From Granulimonas faecalis (GTDB taxonomy: Bacteria; Actinomycetota; Coriobacteriia; Coriobacteriales; Atopobiaceae): a stretch of 64,000 bases of DNA. The DNA lies in contig NZ_BQKC01000001.1 of NCBI RefSeq assembly GCF_022834715.1, forward strand, positions 718,501 to 782,500, written 5' to 3'. The notes under the pieces are model-generated. The model was given only the letters and a program-made list of their open reading frames with translations, was not told the origin of the DNA and did no database searches. Each line of letters begins with the position of its first letter. Within the stretch, counting starts at the first letter, position 1. A program made the translations under genes and the position numbers. Below are positions 24,017 through 33,517 of the stretch, piece after piece.

Positions 24017-26776
24017 ATGAAGGAGAAACGCGAGGTCCGCAGCAAGAACCCCGGCCTCAAGCGCGCCTTTAAAAGAGCCGCCGTCTCCGCCTGTGCGGCC
24101 GCTGCGGTCTCGTTGGCCTTGGCGGTGCCGGCCTTTGCCGCCTGCGGTCCGGTGGTGCTCGACGCGGGCCACGGCGGCGGCGATTCTGGCGCGGTGGGAA
24201 ACGGCCTCACGGAGAGCAACCTCACGTGGAGGATCACCAAGTACGCCGAGGAGCGCCTTAAGCAGCTGGGCATCCCCACGGTCATGGCGCGCGCCTCGGA
24301 GAACTCAAATCCGTCGCTCTACCAGCGCAACAAGGTGGCGCAGGATGTGAAGGCGCGAGCCATCGTCTCGTTTCACATCAACAGCGGCGGCGGCACCGGC
24401 GCCGAGGTGCTCGTGGCCAACAACGCCGCATACAACAATTTCTGCGCCTCTGAGACCCAGTCGTTCGGCCGCGACGTGCTGTCGCGACTCTCGTCTCTGG
24501 GCCTCTACAATCGCGGGAACAAGCCGCGCGACTACCCGTCGGGCTCCACGGTGTCGCTCTATGCGAGCGCCCAGTCGTCCGACTATTACGCCATCGTGCG
24601 CAATGCCCGCGCTTCGGGCTTTTCGGGCGCCATCATCGAGCACGGCTTCATCGACAGGGGCGACGACGCCCTCAAGTTCAAGAGCGATGCCTTTTTGAAG
24701 CAGCTTGGCTATGCCGACGCCGAGGCCATCGCCCGTCAGTGGCCCAACAGCTACAGCCGGCCTGCCGCCAGCTCCTATAGCAGCCGTTGGGTGGCGTCTG
24801 GAAGCCGTTGGCGCTGGTTCGACGTCTCCGGGGCCTACGGCTCCTATGCCGCTGGCAGGTGGGTCGACTCCGGCGGTAGCCGCTACTACATCGGCGGCGA
24901 CACCTACATGGTGACCGGTTGGGCGAAGATATCCAACCAGTGGTACTACTTCAACGCCCCTAACGGCGACATGGCCAAGGGCTGGAAACAGGTCGGCGGC
25001 CAGTGGTACTGGCTGCGCCCGTCCGGCAACGGCTACGGCCCTGTCGGTTCCATGGGCACGGGCTGGCTCCAGCTTGACGGTCAGTGGTACTACCTTGACG
25101 GCTCGGGCGCCCGCGTCGAGGGCTGGCGCGACATCGACGGCAAGCGCTACTACTTCATGCCCGGGTCCGGTCGGATGGTCACCGGCGTCCAGACGATCAA
25201 TGGCGTCCAGTATCGGTTCGACGGCTCCGGGGCCTGCCAGGGGCAGGTGAACAAGACCGGATGGAGCTTTGAGAACGGCGCTTGGTATTACTACGAGAAC
25301 GGCAAGAAGGCCACGGGCTGGAAGGACGTCTCCGGCCAGCGCTACTATCTCGATCCCGCCAACGGCGTCATGGCGCAGGGCTGGAAGAAGGTCTCGGGCA
25401 CGTGGTACTGGTTCCGTACGTCCTCCGGGAGCGGTCCTGCCGGCTCGCTCGGGCGCGGCTGGCTCTCCGACGGCGGGCAGTGGTACTTCCTCGACCGCTC
25501 AAGCGGCGCCATGCGCACCGGCTGGGTCGACGACGGCGGCGCGCGCTACTGGCTGCGCGTCGACTCCTCGAGTGGCCCCGAGGGCTCCATGGGCAAGGGC
25601 TGGCTCGCCCGCGACGGCCACTGGTACTTCCTCGACCGCTCGAGCGGCGCCATGGCGCGCGGTTGGCGCGACATCGACGGCAAGCGCTACTGGTTCGACA
25701 CGAGCGGCGCCATGGCCACGGGTACCCGGACCATCGACGGCAAGACCTGCGTCTTCGACGCCAGCGGTGCCCTTGTGTCCCAAAGCGTTGTGAAGAGCGG
25801 CTGGCAGACCGAGGGCAGCGCCCGCTACTACTACGAGAACGGCCGCAAGGTCACCGGGTGGATGTCCCTCGACGGCCACTGGTTCTTCTTCGACCGCTCC
25901 TCCGGCGCTATGCGCACCGGCTGGATCTCCGACGGCGGCAAGCGCTACTATCTGCGCACCAGCTCCGCGTACGGCCCCGTGGGCTCCATGGGGACCGGCT
26001 GGCTCTCCGACGGAGGCAAGCGCTACTTCCTCGACCGCTCGAGCGGCGCGGCCGCGACCGGCGTGCGCGTGGTGGACGGCAGGGTCTGCAACTTCGCCTC
26101 CGACGGCGCCCTCGCCTCCGACGGCCCCCTGAACGCTTGGTACGACGCCTCGTGGCGCCCGTCGAGCTCCTCGGTGTCGGGCTCCAAGGTCCACTTCTTC
26201 GACGCGAGCGGCAAGGAGGCCTGCACCCGCACCACCAACACCCCTGTCATGGGCTCCTCCTCCATGGGCAAGGACGCCTTCGTGAAGGTCTTCGCCGCCA
26301 AGATCCAGGGCAACTACCCGCAGGTCTATCGCTCCGACGCCAAGTACGGCGCCACCACGCCCGAGGCCTTTGCCGCCGCTGCGTGGAACGCCGCCACCTC
26401 CGAGGGCGTGCGCCCCGAGGTCCTGGCCGCCCAGGTGGGCAACGAGACCGGCTGGCTGCGCTTCGGCGGCATCGTCAACGCCAACCAGTGCAACTTCGGC
26501 GGCCTGGGCGCCCTCGACGGCAACGCCAACGGCAACGCCGCCACGTTCAAGAACGTGCAGGAGGGCCTGCTGGCCCAGGCCCAGCACCTCAAGGCCTACT
26601 CCTCCAAGGCGGCGCTCAGCCAAGCGTGCGTCGACCCCCGGTTCCACCTTGTGAACCGTGGCATCGCGCCCTACCTGGAGGACTACGGTGCCGACGGTCA
26701 CGGCGGCCTCGTGTGGGCGAGCAACCGCCTCTACGGCCGCGACCTCTTGTCCGCCATGAGGTCTATCACCGGCTAG
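24017..26776 (+). CDS. Secreted autolysin: amidase_3, cell-wall-binding repeats, glucosaminidase-like domain
   Basis: A 919-residue secreted peptidoglycan hydrolase. After a signal peptide (to about residue 45) comes an amidase_3 N-acetylmuramoyl-L-alanine amidase (about 46-240). Its zinc-site residues are visible in LDAGHGGG, LTESN and SFHIN, with catalytic Glu in IIEHGFID. Residues 258-705 are tandem GW/WYY cell-wall-binding repeats (GWK..GGQWYW). The last 170 residues look like a glucosaminidase/lysozyme domain (QVGNETGWLRFGG, NFGGLGALDG, VQEGLLAQAQHLKAY). The ATG has AGGAGGGG upstream. It can cut both glycan and stem peptide while bound to the wall, so it is likely a daughter-cell-separation enzyme. 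Confidence 0.93.
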   Translation: MKEKREVRSKNPGLKRAFKRAAVSACAAAAVSLALAVPAFAACGPVVLDAGHGGGDSGAVGNGLTESNLTWRITKYAEERLKQLGIPTVMARASENSNPSLYQRNKVAQDVKARAIVSFHINSGGGTGAEVLVANNAAYNNFCASETQSFGRDVLSRLSSLGLYNRGNKPRDYPSGSTVSLYASAQSSDYYAIVRNARASGFSGAIIEHGFIDRGDDALKFKSDAFLKQLGYADAEAIARQWPNSYSRPAASSYSSRWVASGSRWRWFDVSGAYGSYAAGRWVDSGGSRYYIGGDTYMVTGWAKISNQWYYFNAPNGDMAKGWKQVGGQWYWLRPSGNGYGPVGSMGTGWLQLDGQWYYLDGSGARVEGWRDIDGKRYYFMPGSGRMVTGVQTINGVQYRFDGSGACQGQVNKTGWSFENGAWYYYENGKKATGWKDVSGQRYYLDPANGVMAQGWKKVSGTWYWFRTSSGSGPAGSLGRGWLSDGGQWYFLDRSSGAMRTGWVDDGGARYWLRVDSSSGPEGSMGKGWLARDGHWYFLDRSSGAMARGWRDIDGKRYWFDTSGAMATGTRTIDGKTCVFDASGALVSQSVVKSGWQTEGSARYYYENGRKVTGWMSLDGHWFFFDRSSGAMRTGWISDGGKRYYLRTSSAYGPVGSMGTGWLSDGGKRYFLDRSSGAAATGVRVVDGRVCNFASDGALASDGPLNAWYDASWRPSSSSVSGSKVHFFDASGKEACTRTTNTPVMGSSSMGKDAFVKVFAAKIQGNYPQVYRSDAKYGATTPEAFAAAAWNAATSEGVRPEVLAAQVGNETGWLRFGGIVNANQCNFGGLGALDGNANGNAATFKNVQEGLLAQAQHLKAYSSKAALSQACVDPRFHLVNRGIAPYLEDYGADGHGGLVWASNRLYGRDLLSAMRSITG
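24787..26130 (+). repeat. In-gene tandem cell-wall-binding repeats (autolysin)
   Basis: Units of about 20 residues built on G-W-x-x-x-x-G-x-W-Y-(Y/W) and paired into 40-residue blocks, with recurring GPxGSMGTGWL linkers. Nucleotide similarity between units makes them likely recombination sites. Seen directly. Confidence 0.85.
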
Positions 26777-26802
26777 GGCGTCGCGCCGAGCGCGTTTGTA
26801 AG

Positions 26803-26840
26803 AGGGCCGCATCCGGGAGTGCCGGGTGCGGCCCTTCTTT
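26803..26840 (+). terminator. Terminator of the autolysin gene
   Basis: AGGGCCGCATCCGG pairs with CCGGGTGCGGCCCT with one A-G mismatch and is followed by TCTTT. It lies 27 nt after the stop and before tyrS. Confidence 0.85.
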
Positions 26841-26901
26841 GGGGTAGCATGGCTAGGCACACGCAACGACCCGGGCCACCGGGCAGAACGAAGGGATCGC
26901 C

Positions 26902-28110
26902 ATGCTCAGCGCCGAGGAGCAGTTGAAGGTCATCGAGAGCGGCACGATGCAGATCGTGCCCTTGGCGGGGCTTAAGAAGAAGCTCGCCGAGGGACGCCCT
27001 CTCACCATCAAGCTGGGCGTGGATCCCACAAGTCCCGACCTGCACCTCGGCCATGCGGTGCCCCTGCGCAAGATGCGCCAGTTCCAGGACCTCGGCCACA
27101 ACGTGGTGCTTATCATCGGCAGCGGCACCGCCCTTATCGGCGACCCGTCGGGGCGCGACTCCACCCGCCCGCCCCTCACCGAGGAGCAGGTGGAGGCCAA
27201 CGCCGCCACCTACGTGGAGCAGGCCATGAAGGTGCTCGACCCCGAGCGCACCCGTGTGGTGTTCAACGGCGAGTGGTTGAAGCCCCTGGACCTCGCCCGG
27301 ATGCTCGGCCTCATGGGCAAGTTCACCGTGGCCCGCATCCTGGAGCGCGAGGACTTCTCCAACCGCTACAAGAACCAGCAGCCCATCGCCTTGCACGAGT
27401 TCCTCTACCCGGTGCTGCAGGCCTACGATTCCGTGGTCGTGGAGGCCGACGTGGAGATGGGTGGCAACGACCAGATATTCAACCTTCTGGCCGGCCGCGA
27501 CCTCATGGAGAAAAGCGGCATGGAGCCGCAGGTGGCCCTCACGATGCCGCTGCTGGTTGGCACGGACGGCGCCAAGAAGATGTCCAAGAGCTACGGCAAC
27601 TACGTGGGCCTCACCGACGACGCGGCCGACATGTACGGCAAGCTCATGTCCATCCCCGACGAGCTCATCGCCACGTACTACCGCCTGGCCTCCACCCTTC
27701 CCGTGGACGAGGTGGACGCCATTGAGGCCGGGCTTTCCGACGGCACGGCCGACCCCTACCGCCTCAAGCGCGAGCTGGCCGCCAACATCTGCGACCTCTA
27801 CCACGGCGAGGGGGCGGGCGAGAAGGCCGCGGCGGCTTTCGACGCCCTGTTCAAGGAGCACAAGCGCCCCGACGCGCCCGAAGTGGCCGTGGAGCTTGTC
27901 CCCAACGACGAGGGCTGCATCTACCTGCCGCCCGTGCTCGTGGCCTGCGGCCTGGCAAAGTCTGCCGGCGAGGCCCGGCGCCTCATCGACGGCGGCGCCG
28001 TGCGCCTGAACGACGAGCCGGTGGCGCCCAAGGACTACAACGTCGACCCGGCCCGCGTCGCGGGCGCCTTCGTCCAGGTGGGCAAGCGCCACGCCGCACA
28101 GCTGGTCTAG
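26902..28110 (+). CDS. tyrS: Tyrosyl-tRNA synthetase
   Basis: A 402-residue class I aminoacyl-tRNA synthetase. The HIGH-equivalent LHLGHA is near residue 47, VEMGGNDQIFN near 185, the KMSKS loop KKMSKSYGN near 226, and a C-terminal S4 RNA-binding domain (SAGEARRLIDGGAVRLNDEP). It is the shorter TyrRS type. The ATG at 26902 has AAGGGA upstream. No T-box leader is recognisable in the short gap after the autolysin terminator. The next gene starts 3 nt after its stop, so they are co-transcribed. Confidence 0.97.
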   Translation: MLSAEEQLKVIESGTMQIVPLAGLKKKLAEGRPLTIKLGVDPTSPDLHLGHAVPLRKMRQFQDLGHNVVLIIGSGTALIGDPSGRDSTRPPLTEEQVEANAATYVEQAMKVLDPERTRVVFNGEWLKPLDLARMLGLMGKFTVARILEREDFSNRYKNQQPIALHEFLYPVLQAYDSVVVEADVEMGGNDQIFNLLAGRDLMEKSGMEPQVALTMPLLVGTDGAKKMSKSYGNYVGLTDDAADMYGKLMSIPDELIATYYRLASTLPVDEVDAIEAGLSDGTADPYRLKRELAANICDLYHGEGAGEKAAAAFDALFKEHKRPDAPEVAVELVPNDEGCIYLPPVLVACGLAKSAGEARRLIDGGAVRLNDEPVAPKDYNVDPARVAGAFVQVGKRHAAQLV

Positions 28111-28113
28111 GCC

Positions 28114-30591
28114 GTGGGGAAGCGCTTTTTGGAGCTGTTGGCGCCGGCCGGCACAAAAGACGCCTTCTGGGCCGCCTTGGCAGGCGGTGCCGACGCCGTC
28201 TACTGCGGCTTGGGCAACGACTTCAACGCCCGCCGTGGCGCCGACAATTTTGACGACGAGACGTTCGCCACATGCTGCCGTGCCGCGCACGTGGCCGGCG
28301 CTCGGGTGTTCGTGACGTTCAACGTGGTCATCCAAGACGACGAGATGCCCCGCGCCCTGGCGAGCGTGGCCAGGGCCGTGCGCTTGGGCGCGGACGCCCT
28401 CATCGTCCAAGACTGGGGCCTCGCCGCCGAGGCCAAGCGCCGGTGGCCTGAGGTGGAGGTGCATGTCTCCACCCAGGCCAACGTGCAGGACCCTCACGGC
28501 GTGGCCTGGTGCGGCCAACAGGGTTTTGAACGCGTGACCCTGTCGCGCGAGCTCGCGCTTGACGAGATCGCCGCATGCTGCGCCACGGGAGTGGAGTGCG
28601 AGGTCTTTGGCCATGGGGCGCTGTGCTTTTGCTACTCCGGCCTCTGTCAGATGAGCTCGCTGCGCGGGCCTCGGTCGGCCAACCGCGGACTGTGCGCACA
28701 GCCCTGCCGGCTGCCCCACACCCTCGAGGACGCCTCGGGCAGAAGGCTCGGCCCCGTTTCGTGGGAGCGGGGCCTTTGTCCCAAAGACGCGCTCTCGCTG
28801 AGCCACTTGGCCGAGCTCGTGGACGCGGGCGCCGGCTCTCTCAAAGTGGAGGGCCGCATGAAGGCACCTGAGTACGTGCTCTCCGTGGTCTCCGCCTATC
28901 GAGAGGCCGTCGACGCCGCGGTGGGCGATGCCAAAGGGCCAGTCGACCCCGATGGGGCGCTTTACCGCCGGCTCAAGCGGGCCTTCAACCGCGACTTCAC
29001 CGACGCCTATCTCATGGGCCGCTCGGGAAACGACATGATGAGCTACGAGCGCTCCAACAACCGCGGCGAGACCGTGGGCACGGTCATGGCCTGCTCTGCG
29101 TCCGAGGCGTCCGTGGCCTTGGACGCGCCCGTGGGCAAGGGCGACCTGCTCGAGTTTCGGCCGGTGGATGCCCCCGACACGTTCTTCTGCGTCACGGCCC
29201 AGGCAGACGCTGCCGCCGGTGCGCGCTTTGCCTGCCCCGTGCGGCGCCGAGTGCCTACGGGCACCCCGGTAAGGGTGCTGAGGAGCCAAGCGGCCCTTGA
29301 CGCCGTCTCTGCCGTGGAGGGGCGCGCCTGGCCGAGACGTAGGCCCGTGGACGTGGCCGTGCGCTGCGTCCTCGGCGAGCCGCTGCGGGTGCGCCTGTCG
29401 TGCGCGGACGGCAGCGCTTGCGCCGAGGCCGTGGGCCCTGTGGTGGAGGCCGCGCGTACGAAGGAGCTGGTCGAGCAAGACGTCGCCGCCCATGTGGGCC
29501 GCATGGGGGAGACCCCTTTTGAGGCCGCCTCCATGGATGTGGAGCTCTCGCCCGGCTGCGGCATGGGCTTTTCTGTGCTGCACCGCGTGCGCGCCGAGGC
29601 GGCCTGCGCCCTGGTGGCCGCCATCGAGGCACCTTACGAGGAGCGTGCCGCTGCAGCGGCCGCGCCCCCGTCGTGGGAGGTATGGGGCGAGCAGTGCGCC
29701 GAGCGTCGCACACGGCGGGCAGGTAGCGCCCGACGCCGCGTTCCACGGGACGCCAAGGACCGTGAAGGGGCCCTGCGACAAGCGGCCCTTCGCGCCGAAG
29801 TTTGCTGCTTGGCGCCCTCGCCCGAGGTAGCCCATACCGCTTTTGAGGCCGGGGCAGGGCGCGTCTATGTGCCGGGAGACGAGCTTCTGGCCGCGCCCGA
29901 GGCCTTTCCGGCCGGCTGCATCCCCGTTTTGGACGAGGTCTGCCGCGAGCCCGACCACAGCCGCATCGACCCGCTCGTTGTGGCCGATGCCCCCGTCGCC
30001 GTGGGAAACGTGAGCGAGCTTGCCCTGGCGGCCGAGCGCGGGGCCGCCCCGGAGGTGCGCGGCTGCATTCCGGTGCACAACCGCAGCTGCGTGGAGGCCC
30101 TGGAGGAGGCGGGCGCCGCGGCGTTCTGGCTCTCTCCGGAGCTCACCGTGGCGCAGATGGCCCCGGTGTGCCGCGCCGCCTCGGTGCCTGTGGGGGTCAC
30201 GGTGTACGGGGCCGTGCGCGCCATGACGAGCGAGCACTGCGTGCTCCAGATGGCCGACGCCTGCATCCATGACTGCGTTTGCTGCCGCCTGCGCGAGCGC
30301 GACCTTTACCTGCGAAACATCGACGACCGCAGGCTGCCCGTGCGCACCGACCGCCAGGGCCGCTCGCGCATTTGGTGGGACGAGCCCGCAGACTCCGTGC
30401 CCAAGGTGCGCGAGCTCTTGCTGGCAGGGGTGGAGCGCCTTTTGGTGGACGCCACCCTGCTCGACGCCGACGGTGCGGCCCGTCAGGTGCGTCGCGCCGC
30501 CGACGCCCTGACGGCCGTGGCGGCAGGAGAGGCCCTGCCCGCGCCGGAGCCCGGCAGCACCTTGGGCCATCTCTTCTCCAAGGTGGACTGA
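28114..30591 (+). CDS. U32-family protein (peptidase/tRNA-hydroxylation type) with C-terminal extension
   Basis: An 825-residue cytoplasmic protein beginning with the U32 TIM-barrel (MGKRFLELLAPAGTKDAFWAAL). The Cys-rich signature GALCFCYSGLCQMSS followed by NRGLCAQPCR (about 170-200) probably binds Fe-S. U32 proteins include tRNA 5-hydroxyuridine synthases (TrhP) and ubiquinone or molybdopterin-linked hydroxylation factors; the longer forms carry a DUF3656-like middle and a second barrel-like C-terminal part with more Cys (CIHDCVCCRLRERD). The GTG start is 3 nt after tyrS with no good Shine-Dalgarno, implying translational coupling. Pairing with tyrS fits a tRNA-modification role, but this is inference. 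Confidence 0.85.
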   Translation: MGKRFLELLAPAGTKDAFWAALAGGADAVYCGLGNDFNARRGADNFDDETFATCCRAAHVAGARVFVTFNVVIQDDEMPRALASVARAVRLGADALIVQDWGLAAEAKRRWPEVEVHVSTQANVQDPHGVAWCGQQGFERVTLSRELALDEIAACCATGVECEVFGHGALCFCYSGLCQMSSLRGPRSANRGLCAQPCRLPHTLEDASGRRLGPVSWERGLCPKDALSLSHLAELVDAGAGSLKVEGRMKAPEYVLSVVSAYREAVDAAVGDAKGPVDPDGALYRRLKRAFNRDFTDAYLMGRSGNDMMSYERSNNRGETVGTVMACSASEASVALDAPVGKGDLLEFRPVDAPDTFFCVTAQADAAAGARFACPVRRRVPTGTPVRVLRSQAALDAVSAVEGRAWPRRRPVDVAVRCVLGEPLRVRLSCADGSACAEAVGPVVEAARTKELVEQDVAAHVGRMGETPFEAASMDVELSPGCGMGFSVLHRVRAEAACALVAAIEAPYEERAAAAAAPPSWEVWGEQCAERRTRRAGSARRRVPRDAKDREGALRQAALRAEVCCLAPSPEVAHTAFEAGAGRVYVPGDELLAAPEAFPAGCIPVLDEVCREPDHSRIDPLVVADAPVAVGNVSELALAAERGAAPEVRGCIPVHNRSCVEALEEAGAAAFWLSPELTVAQMAPVCRAASVPVGVTVYGAVRAMTSEHCVLQMADACIHDCVCCRLRERDLYLRNIDDRRLPVRTDRQGRSRIWWDEPADSVPKVRELLLAGVERLLVDATLLDADGAARQVRRAADALTAVAAGEALPAPEPGSTLGHLFSKVD

Positions 30592-30643
30592 GGCGGGGTG
30601 CTTCGACGAATTTAGCTCTGTCGCTGTACAGGCGCCCCTGTTG

Positions 30644-30680
30644 GCCGGAATGGTCCGTTCGGACAACGACACATTCCGGC
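30644..30680. promoter_or_regulatory. Inverted repeat upstream of the membrane-anchored small protein
   Basis: GCCGGAATG (30644-30652) is the perfect inverse of CATTCCGGC (30672-30680). Inside it GTCCG/CGGAC (30653-30664) forms a second stem. It ends 14 nt before the start codon, so it may be an operator or a leader hairpin that affects translation. Confidence 0.45.
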
Positions 30681-30694
30681 AAAAGGAGAGGGCC

Positions 30695-31117
30695 ATGGCC
30701 GACGACGCCCAGAGCCATCGGGAAAGCCCCGCGAGACCCCAGCCTCCCGAGGCGATGCCGCCGTCCGGGAGTTCCGGCTCTCAGGGTGCGCTGGGCCACG
30801 GCCGGCGCACCCTGGCGATCGTGGCGTGCGTGACCGCCCTTGCGGGCCCGTGCCTGGGCGTGTGGGCCTTCTCGGCCGGCGCGGCGTCCGTAAACCGGCA
30901 GACATCGGCCCAGCAGCCGCAGGCCGCTTCCTCCTCGTCCTCAGGCACGGTTTCGGACGGCGCCGATGCCGGTGGGGGCGCCGTCACGTCTGTGGACGGC
31001 CTGGCATCCGGTGGCCGGGGCTATTGGCAGCTCGAGGTCAACGACCGCCCTGCCGCGGCCAGCACGCCGGTGGCCGCAGGCGACCGGGTGGAGTGCGACT
31101 TCGAGGACTTCAACTAG
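30695..31117 (+). CDS. Small membrane-anchored protein, DUF4430-like C-terminus
   Basis: A 140-residue protein with a Pro/Ser-rich cytoplasmic N-terminus, one membrane segment (about 38-60, LAIVACVTALAGPCLGVWAF), a Ser/Gln linker, and an extracellular end GYWQLEVNDRPAAAST...AAGDRVECDFEDFN. That end resembles the last strand-turn of DUF4430/transcobalamin-like domains (W-x-x-x-V-N-G ... GD-x-V), but it is only about a third of that domain. The ATG has AAAAGGAG upstream. It sits between the U32 gene and a NifU-like gene. Cobalamin-like or adhesion-linked binding is speculative. Confidence 0.7.
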   Translation: MADDAQSHRESPARPQPPEAMPPSGSSGSQGALGHGRRTLAIVACVTALAGPCLGVWAFSAGAASVNRQTSAQQPQAASSSSSGTVSDGADAGGGAVTSVDGLASGGRGYWQLEVNDRPAAASTPVAAGDRVECDFEDFN

Positions 31118-31252
31118 GACGTCCGGCGGGCGCCGGCGCCCGGCTCTTCTCAGGGCCTTCACCTATCGACGTCATGAAGCTGGTACCATGCCGAAAGAAA
31201 ACACCTGCGCCTCGCCGGGATTTCGCGAGGCGCCGACCCAAAGGAGGCCCCT

Positions 31253-31483
31253 ATGGCCGTTGACGAAGAGCTGCTCGAGAAGGTGCTCGATGCCGTGCGC
31301 CCCAGCCTGCAGGCTGACGGCGGCGACTGCGAGCTTGTGGGCGTGGACGAGAACGGCGTCGTCTCCCTCGAGCTCAACGGCGCATGCGCCGGCTGTGCCC
31401 TTTCGGGCATGACCCTTTCCATGGGTATCGAGCGCGTTCTCAAGGAGCACGTCCCCGGTGTCACCGCCGTCCGCGCCGTCTAG
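31253..31483 (+). CDS. NifU-like Fe-S scaffold protein (Nfu domain)
   Basis: A 76-residue stand-alone Nfu domain that carries and transfers an Fe-S cluster. It starts MAVDEELLEKVLDAVRPSLQ and has the paired Cys of GACAGCALSGMT (Cys45 and Cys48). The length matches single-domain Nfu proteins of Gram-positives. The ATG has AAAGGAGG upstream. The flippase gene starts 2 nt after its stop, an unusual partner, so the co-transcription may not reflect shared function. Fe-S clients in this window include Hcp and the U32 protein. Confidence 0.93.
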   Translation: MAVDEELLEKVLDAVRPSLQADGGDCELVGVDENGVVSLELNGACAGCALSGMTLSMGIERVLKEHVPGVTAVRAV

Positions 31484-31485
31484 GG

Positions 31486-32778
31486 GTGAGCACCAGCGGG
31501 TCCGTTGAGGACAGGCGCACCAGGCCGCTTTCCATAAAACAAAACATGGCGTGGAACAGCGCGGGCTCGTTTTTCAACCTGCTCTGCCAGTGGCTTATCA
31601 CCGTGCTTGTGCTGCGCCTCTCCGTGGGCTACGACGCAGCGGGCGTCTACTCCTATGTGATGAGCGTCTATCTCATCTTTGCGCCCGTGGTGGACTACCG
31701 CCTGTATGTCTATCAGATCAGCGACCTTCACGGCGAGCATACCCTGGGAGAGTACCTGGGGCTGCGGCTGATCACAGGGGGCCTGGGCATCGTCTTGCTC
31801 ATGGCCTACTCCCTGGTCACAAGCGCTTCCGACCTGCTGCTTCCCATCTTTTGCTATGCCCTCTATAAAGTGGCCGCCACCACGCTCGATGCCGTGCACG
31901 GCTTTGAGCAGGTGCGCGGCCGCATGGACTACATCGGCATCTCCTACGCCCTCCAGGGCCTTGTGACCATCGTGGTGTTCGCCGGGGTCTTCGCGGCAAC
32001 CCAGAACCTCACCCTCGCCCTGTTCTGCCTCTTTCTGGGCATGTGCGCCGTGGGCGTCTTCTACGACCTGCCCCATGGGCGCTACTTCACCGAGTTCAAG
32101 GTGGGCATTTCCTGGCCCAAGACCAAGCGCATGCTCGTGCGCTGCGCCCCTGCCGTGATCGCTTTCGTCACCATTTCGGGTGCCACGTCCGTTCCGCGCC
32201 AGTACCTGATGGTCGCCATGGGCGAGGCGGCCCTTGGCGCCTACGGGACCATGGCGGCCCCCATGGCCATCGTGCAGACCGGGGCGGCCTATATCTACAA
32301 CCCGCTGCTGGGCTACTTCACCGACGCCTACGAGCGCGGCGACGGCGCCCGCTTCTGGAGGCTCATGGGCCTTGTGGCGGCAGGCATCGCGGCCATCGGC
32401 GTCGTGTGCATTGCGGGCGTGGAGCTGTTCGGCGAGTTTCTCTACACCCTCGTGTACGGCTCGCGCGTTGCAGACTATGTCTACCTCCTGCCGCCGCTCG
32501 TGGGGGCCTCGCTCGCCATTGCCTTTTTGAGCTTTATGGACAGCCTCGCCGCCGCGGTGCGCCTGTTCAAGATCAACCTTGCAGGCGGCGGCATTGCCCT
32601 GGCGGTCTCCCTTGCGGCCATGGTGCCCCTGGTGGCGGCGTTCCAGCTCAACGGCGTCACGTTTGCCGTCGTCCTCTCCTGCCTGTGCGGGGGCGGCTTT
32701 AACATGCTCGCGCTACGCCGCTCCATGGCAAAACGCTTTAGCCAGGGGGAGGGGAGCGGCCCTGTGGGGCGCCCCTAA
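31486..32778 (+). CDS. Polysaccharide flippase (Wzx/MATE-like)
   Basis: A 430-residue polytopic membrane protein of the MVF/polysaccharide-transport superfamily, with about twelve membrane segments starting at [23 protein letters not shown]. It probably moves lipid-linked oligosaccharides across the membrane for capsule or wall-polymer assembly. The start is taken as GTG at 31486, 3 nt after the Nfu stop; ATG at 31546 is possible but would trim the hydrophilic N-terminus. No polysaccharide cluster surrounds it, but two GT2 glycosyltransferases lie 23 kb downstream. Confidence 0.8.
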   Translation: MSTSGSVEDRRTRPLSIKQNMAWNSAGSFFNLLCQWLITVLVLRLSVGYDAAGVYSYVMSVYLIFAPVVDYRLYVYQISDLHGEHTLGEYLGLRLITGGLGIVLLMAYSLVTSASDLLLPIFCYALYKVAATTLDAVHGFEQVRGRMDYIGISYALQGLVTIVVFAGVFAATQNLTLALFCLFLGMCAVGVFYDLPHGRYFTEFKVGISWPKTKRMLVRCAPAVIAFVTISGATSVPRQYLMVAMGEAALGAYGTMAAPMAIVQTGAAYIYNPLLGYFTDAYERGDGARFWRLMGLVAAGIAAIGVVCIAGVELFGEFLYTLVYGSRVADYVYLLPPLVGASLAIAFLSFMDSLAAAVRLFKINLAGGGIALAVSLAAMVPLVAAFQLNGVTFAVVLSCLCGGGFNMLALRRSMAKRFSQGEGSGPVGRP

Positions 32779-32815
32779 TCGAAAAAAGACCTTATCCGCT
32801 CGAAAGGAGCCTGCC

Positions 32816-33373
32816 ATGGTCTTGTCGGACCGAGACATCAAACGAAAGCTTGCCGAGGGCCGCATCGTCATCGAGCCCTTGCTCGACCGCGACGTGCAAC
32901 CGGCCTCCGTCGACGTCCGCTTGGGCGCCAACTTCAGGATCTTCCGCAACTCCACCCACGCCTTCATCGACCCCATGGCCGACCAGCCCGACCTCACGGA
33001 GGAGGTCGTGGTGGAGCCGGGCGAGGCCTTCATCCTGCACCCGGGCCAGTTCGCCCTCGGCACCACCCGGGAGCGCATCGTGCTCCCCGACGACGTCCTC
33101 GGCAAGCTCGAGGGCAAGTCGACCCTGGGGCGCCTGGGCCTCATGATCCACTCCACCGCCGGCTACGTCGACCCCGGCTGGGACGGCGAGCTCACGCTCG
33201 AGCTCTCCAACGTGGCCACGCTGCCCATCATGCTGCGCCCCGGCATGCGCATCGGCCAGTTGAGCTTCGAGCGCATGAGCAGCCCCGTGGAGCGGCCCTA
33301 TGGGTCGGCGGCCTTGGGCAGCCACTACCAGGGGCAGATGGGCGCAACCGCCTCCCGGGTGCTCACCGACTGA
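32816..33373 (+). CDS. dcd: dCTP deaminase (possibly bifunctional, dUMP-forming)
   Basis: A 185-residue homohexameric/trimeric nucleotide enzyme of the Dcd/dUTPase fold. It begins [21 protein letters not shown] and has [17 protein letters not shown] (about 101-117) with catalytic Glu downstream of [14 protein letters not shown]. It converts dCTP to dUTP; actinobacterial homologues such as the M. tuberculosis enzyme also hydrolyse it to dUMP. The ATG at 32816 has AAAGGAG 6 nt upstream. It ends at a canonical terminator. Confidence 0.95.
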   Translation: MVLSDRDIKRKLAEGRIVIEPLLDRDVQPASVDVRLGANFRIFRNSTHAFIDPMADQPDLTEEVVVEPGEAFILHPGQFALGTTRERIVLPDDVLGKLEGKSTLGRLGLMIHSTAGYVDPGWDGELTLELSNVATLPIMLRPGMRIGQLSFERMSSPVERPYGSAALGSHYQGQMGATASRVLTD

Positions 33374-33461
33374 GATGCGGCCCACGATTTAAGCTTGATG
33401 TGAAACAATGCAATATGATGAGGATTACGCCTTTGCTCGATTGAAGGCGTAGCCTAGTGTG

Positions 33462-33487
33462 CCGGCCGCAACGGCGGTCGGTTTTTT
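33462..33487 (+). terminator. Rho-independent terminator after dcd
   Basis: CCGGCCGC-AACG-GCGGTCGG (one G-U pair) is followed by six T. It is one of the most canonical terminators in the window, although it lies about 90 nt after the dcd stop and 30 nt before the next start. Confidence 0.85.
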
Positions 33488-33517
33488 ATCTGCCGAGCTG
33501 AGGGGAAGGGAAGGACC

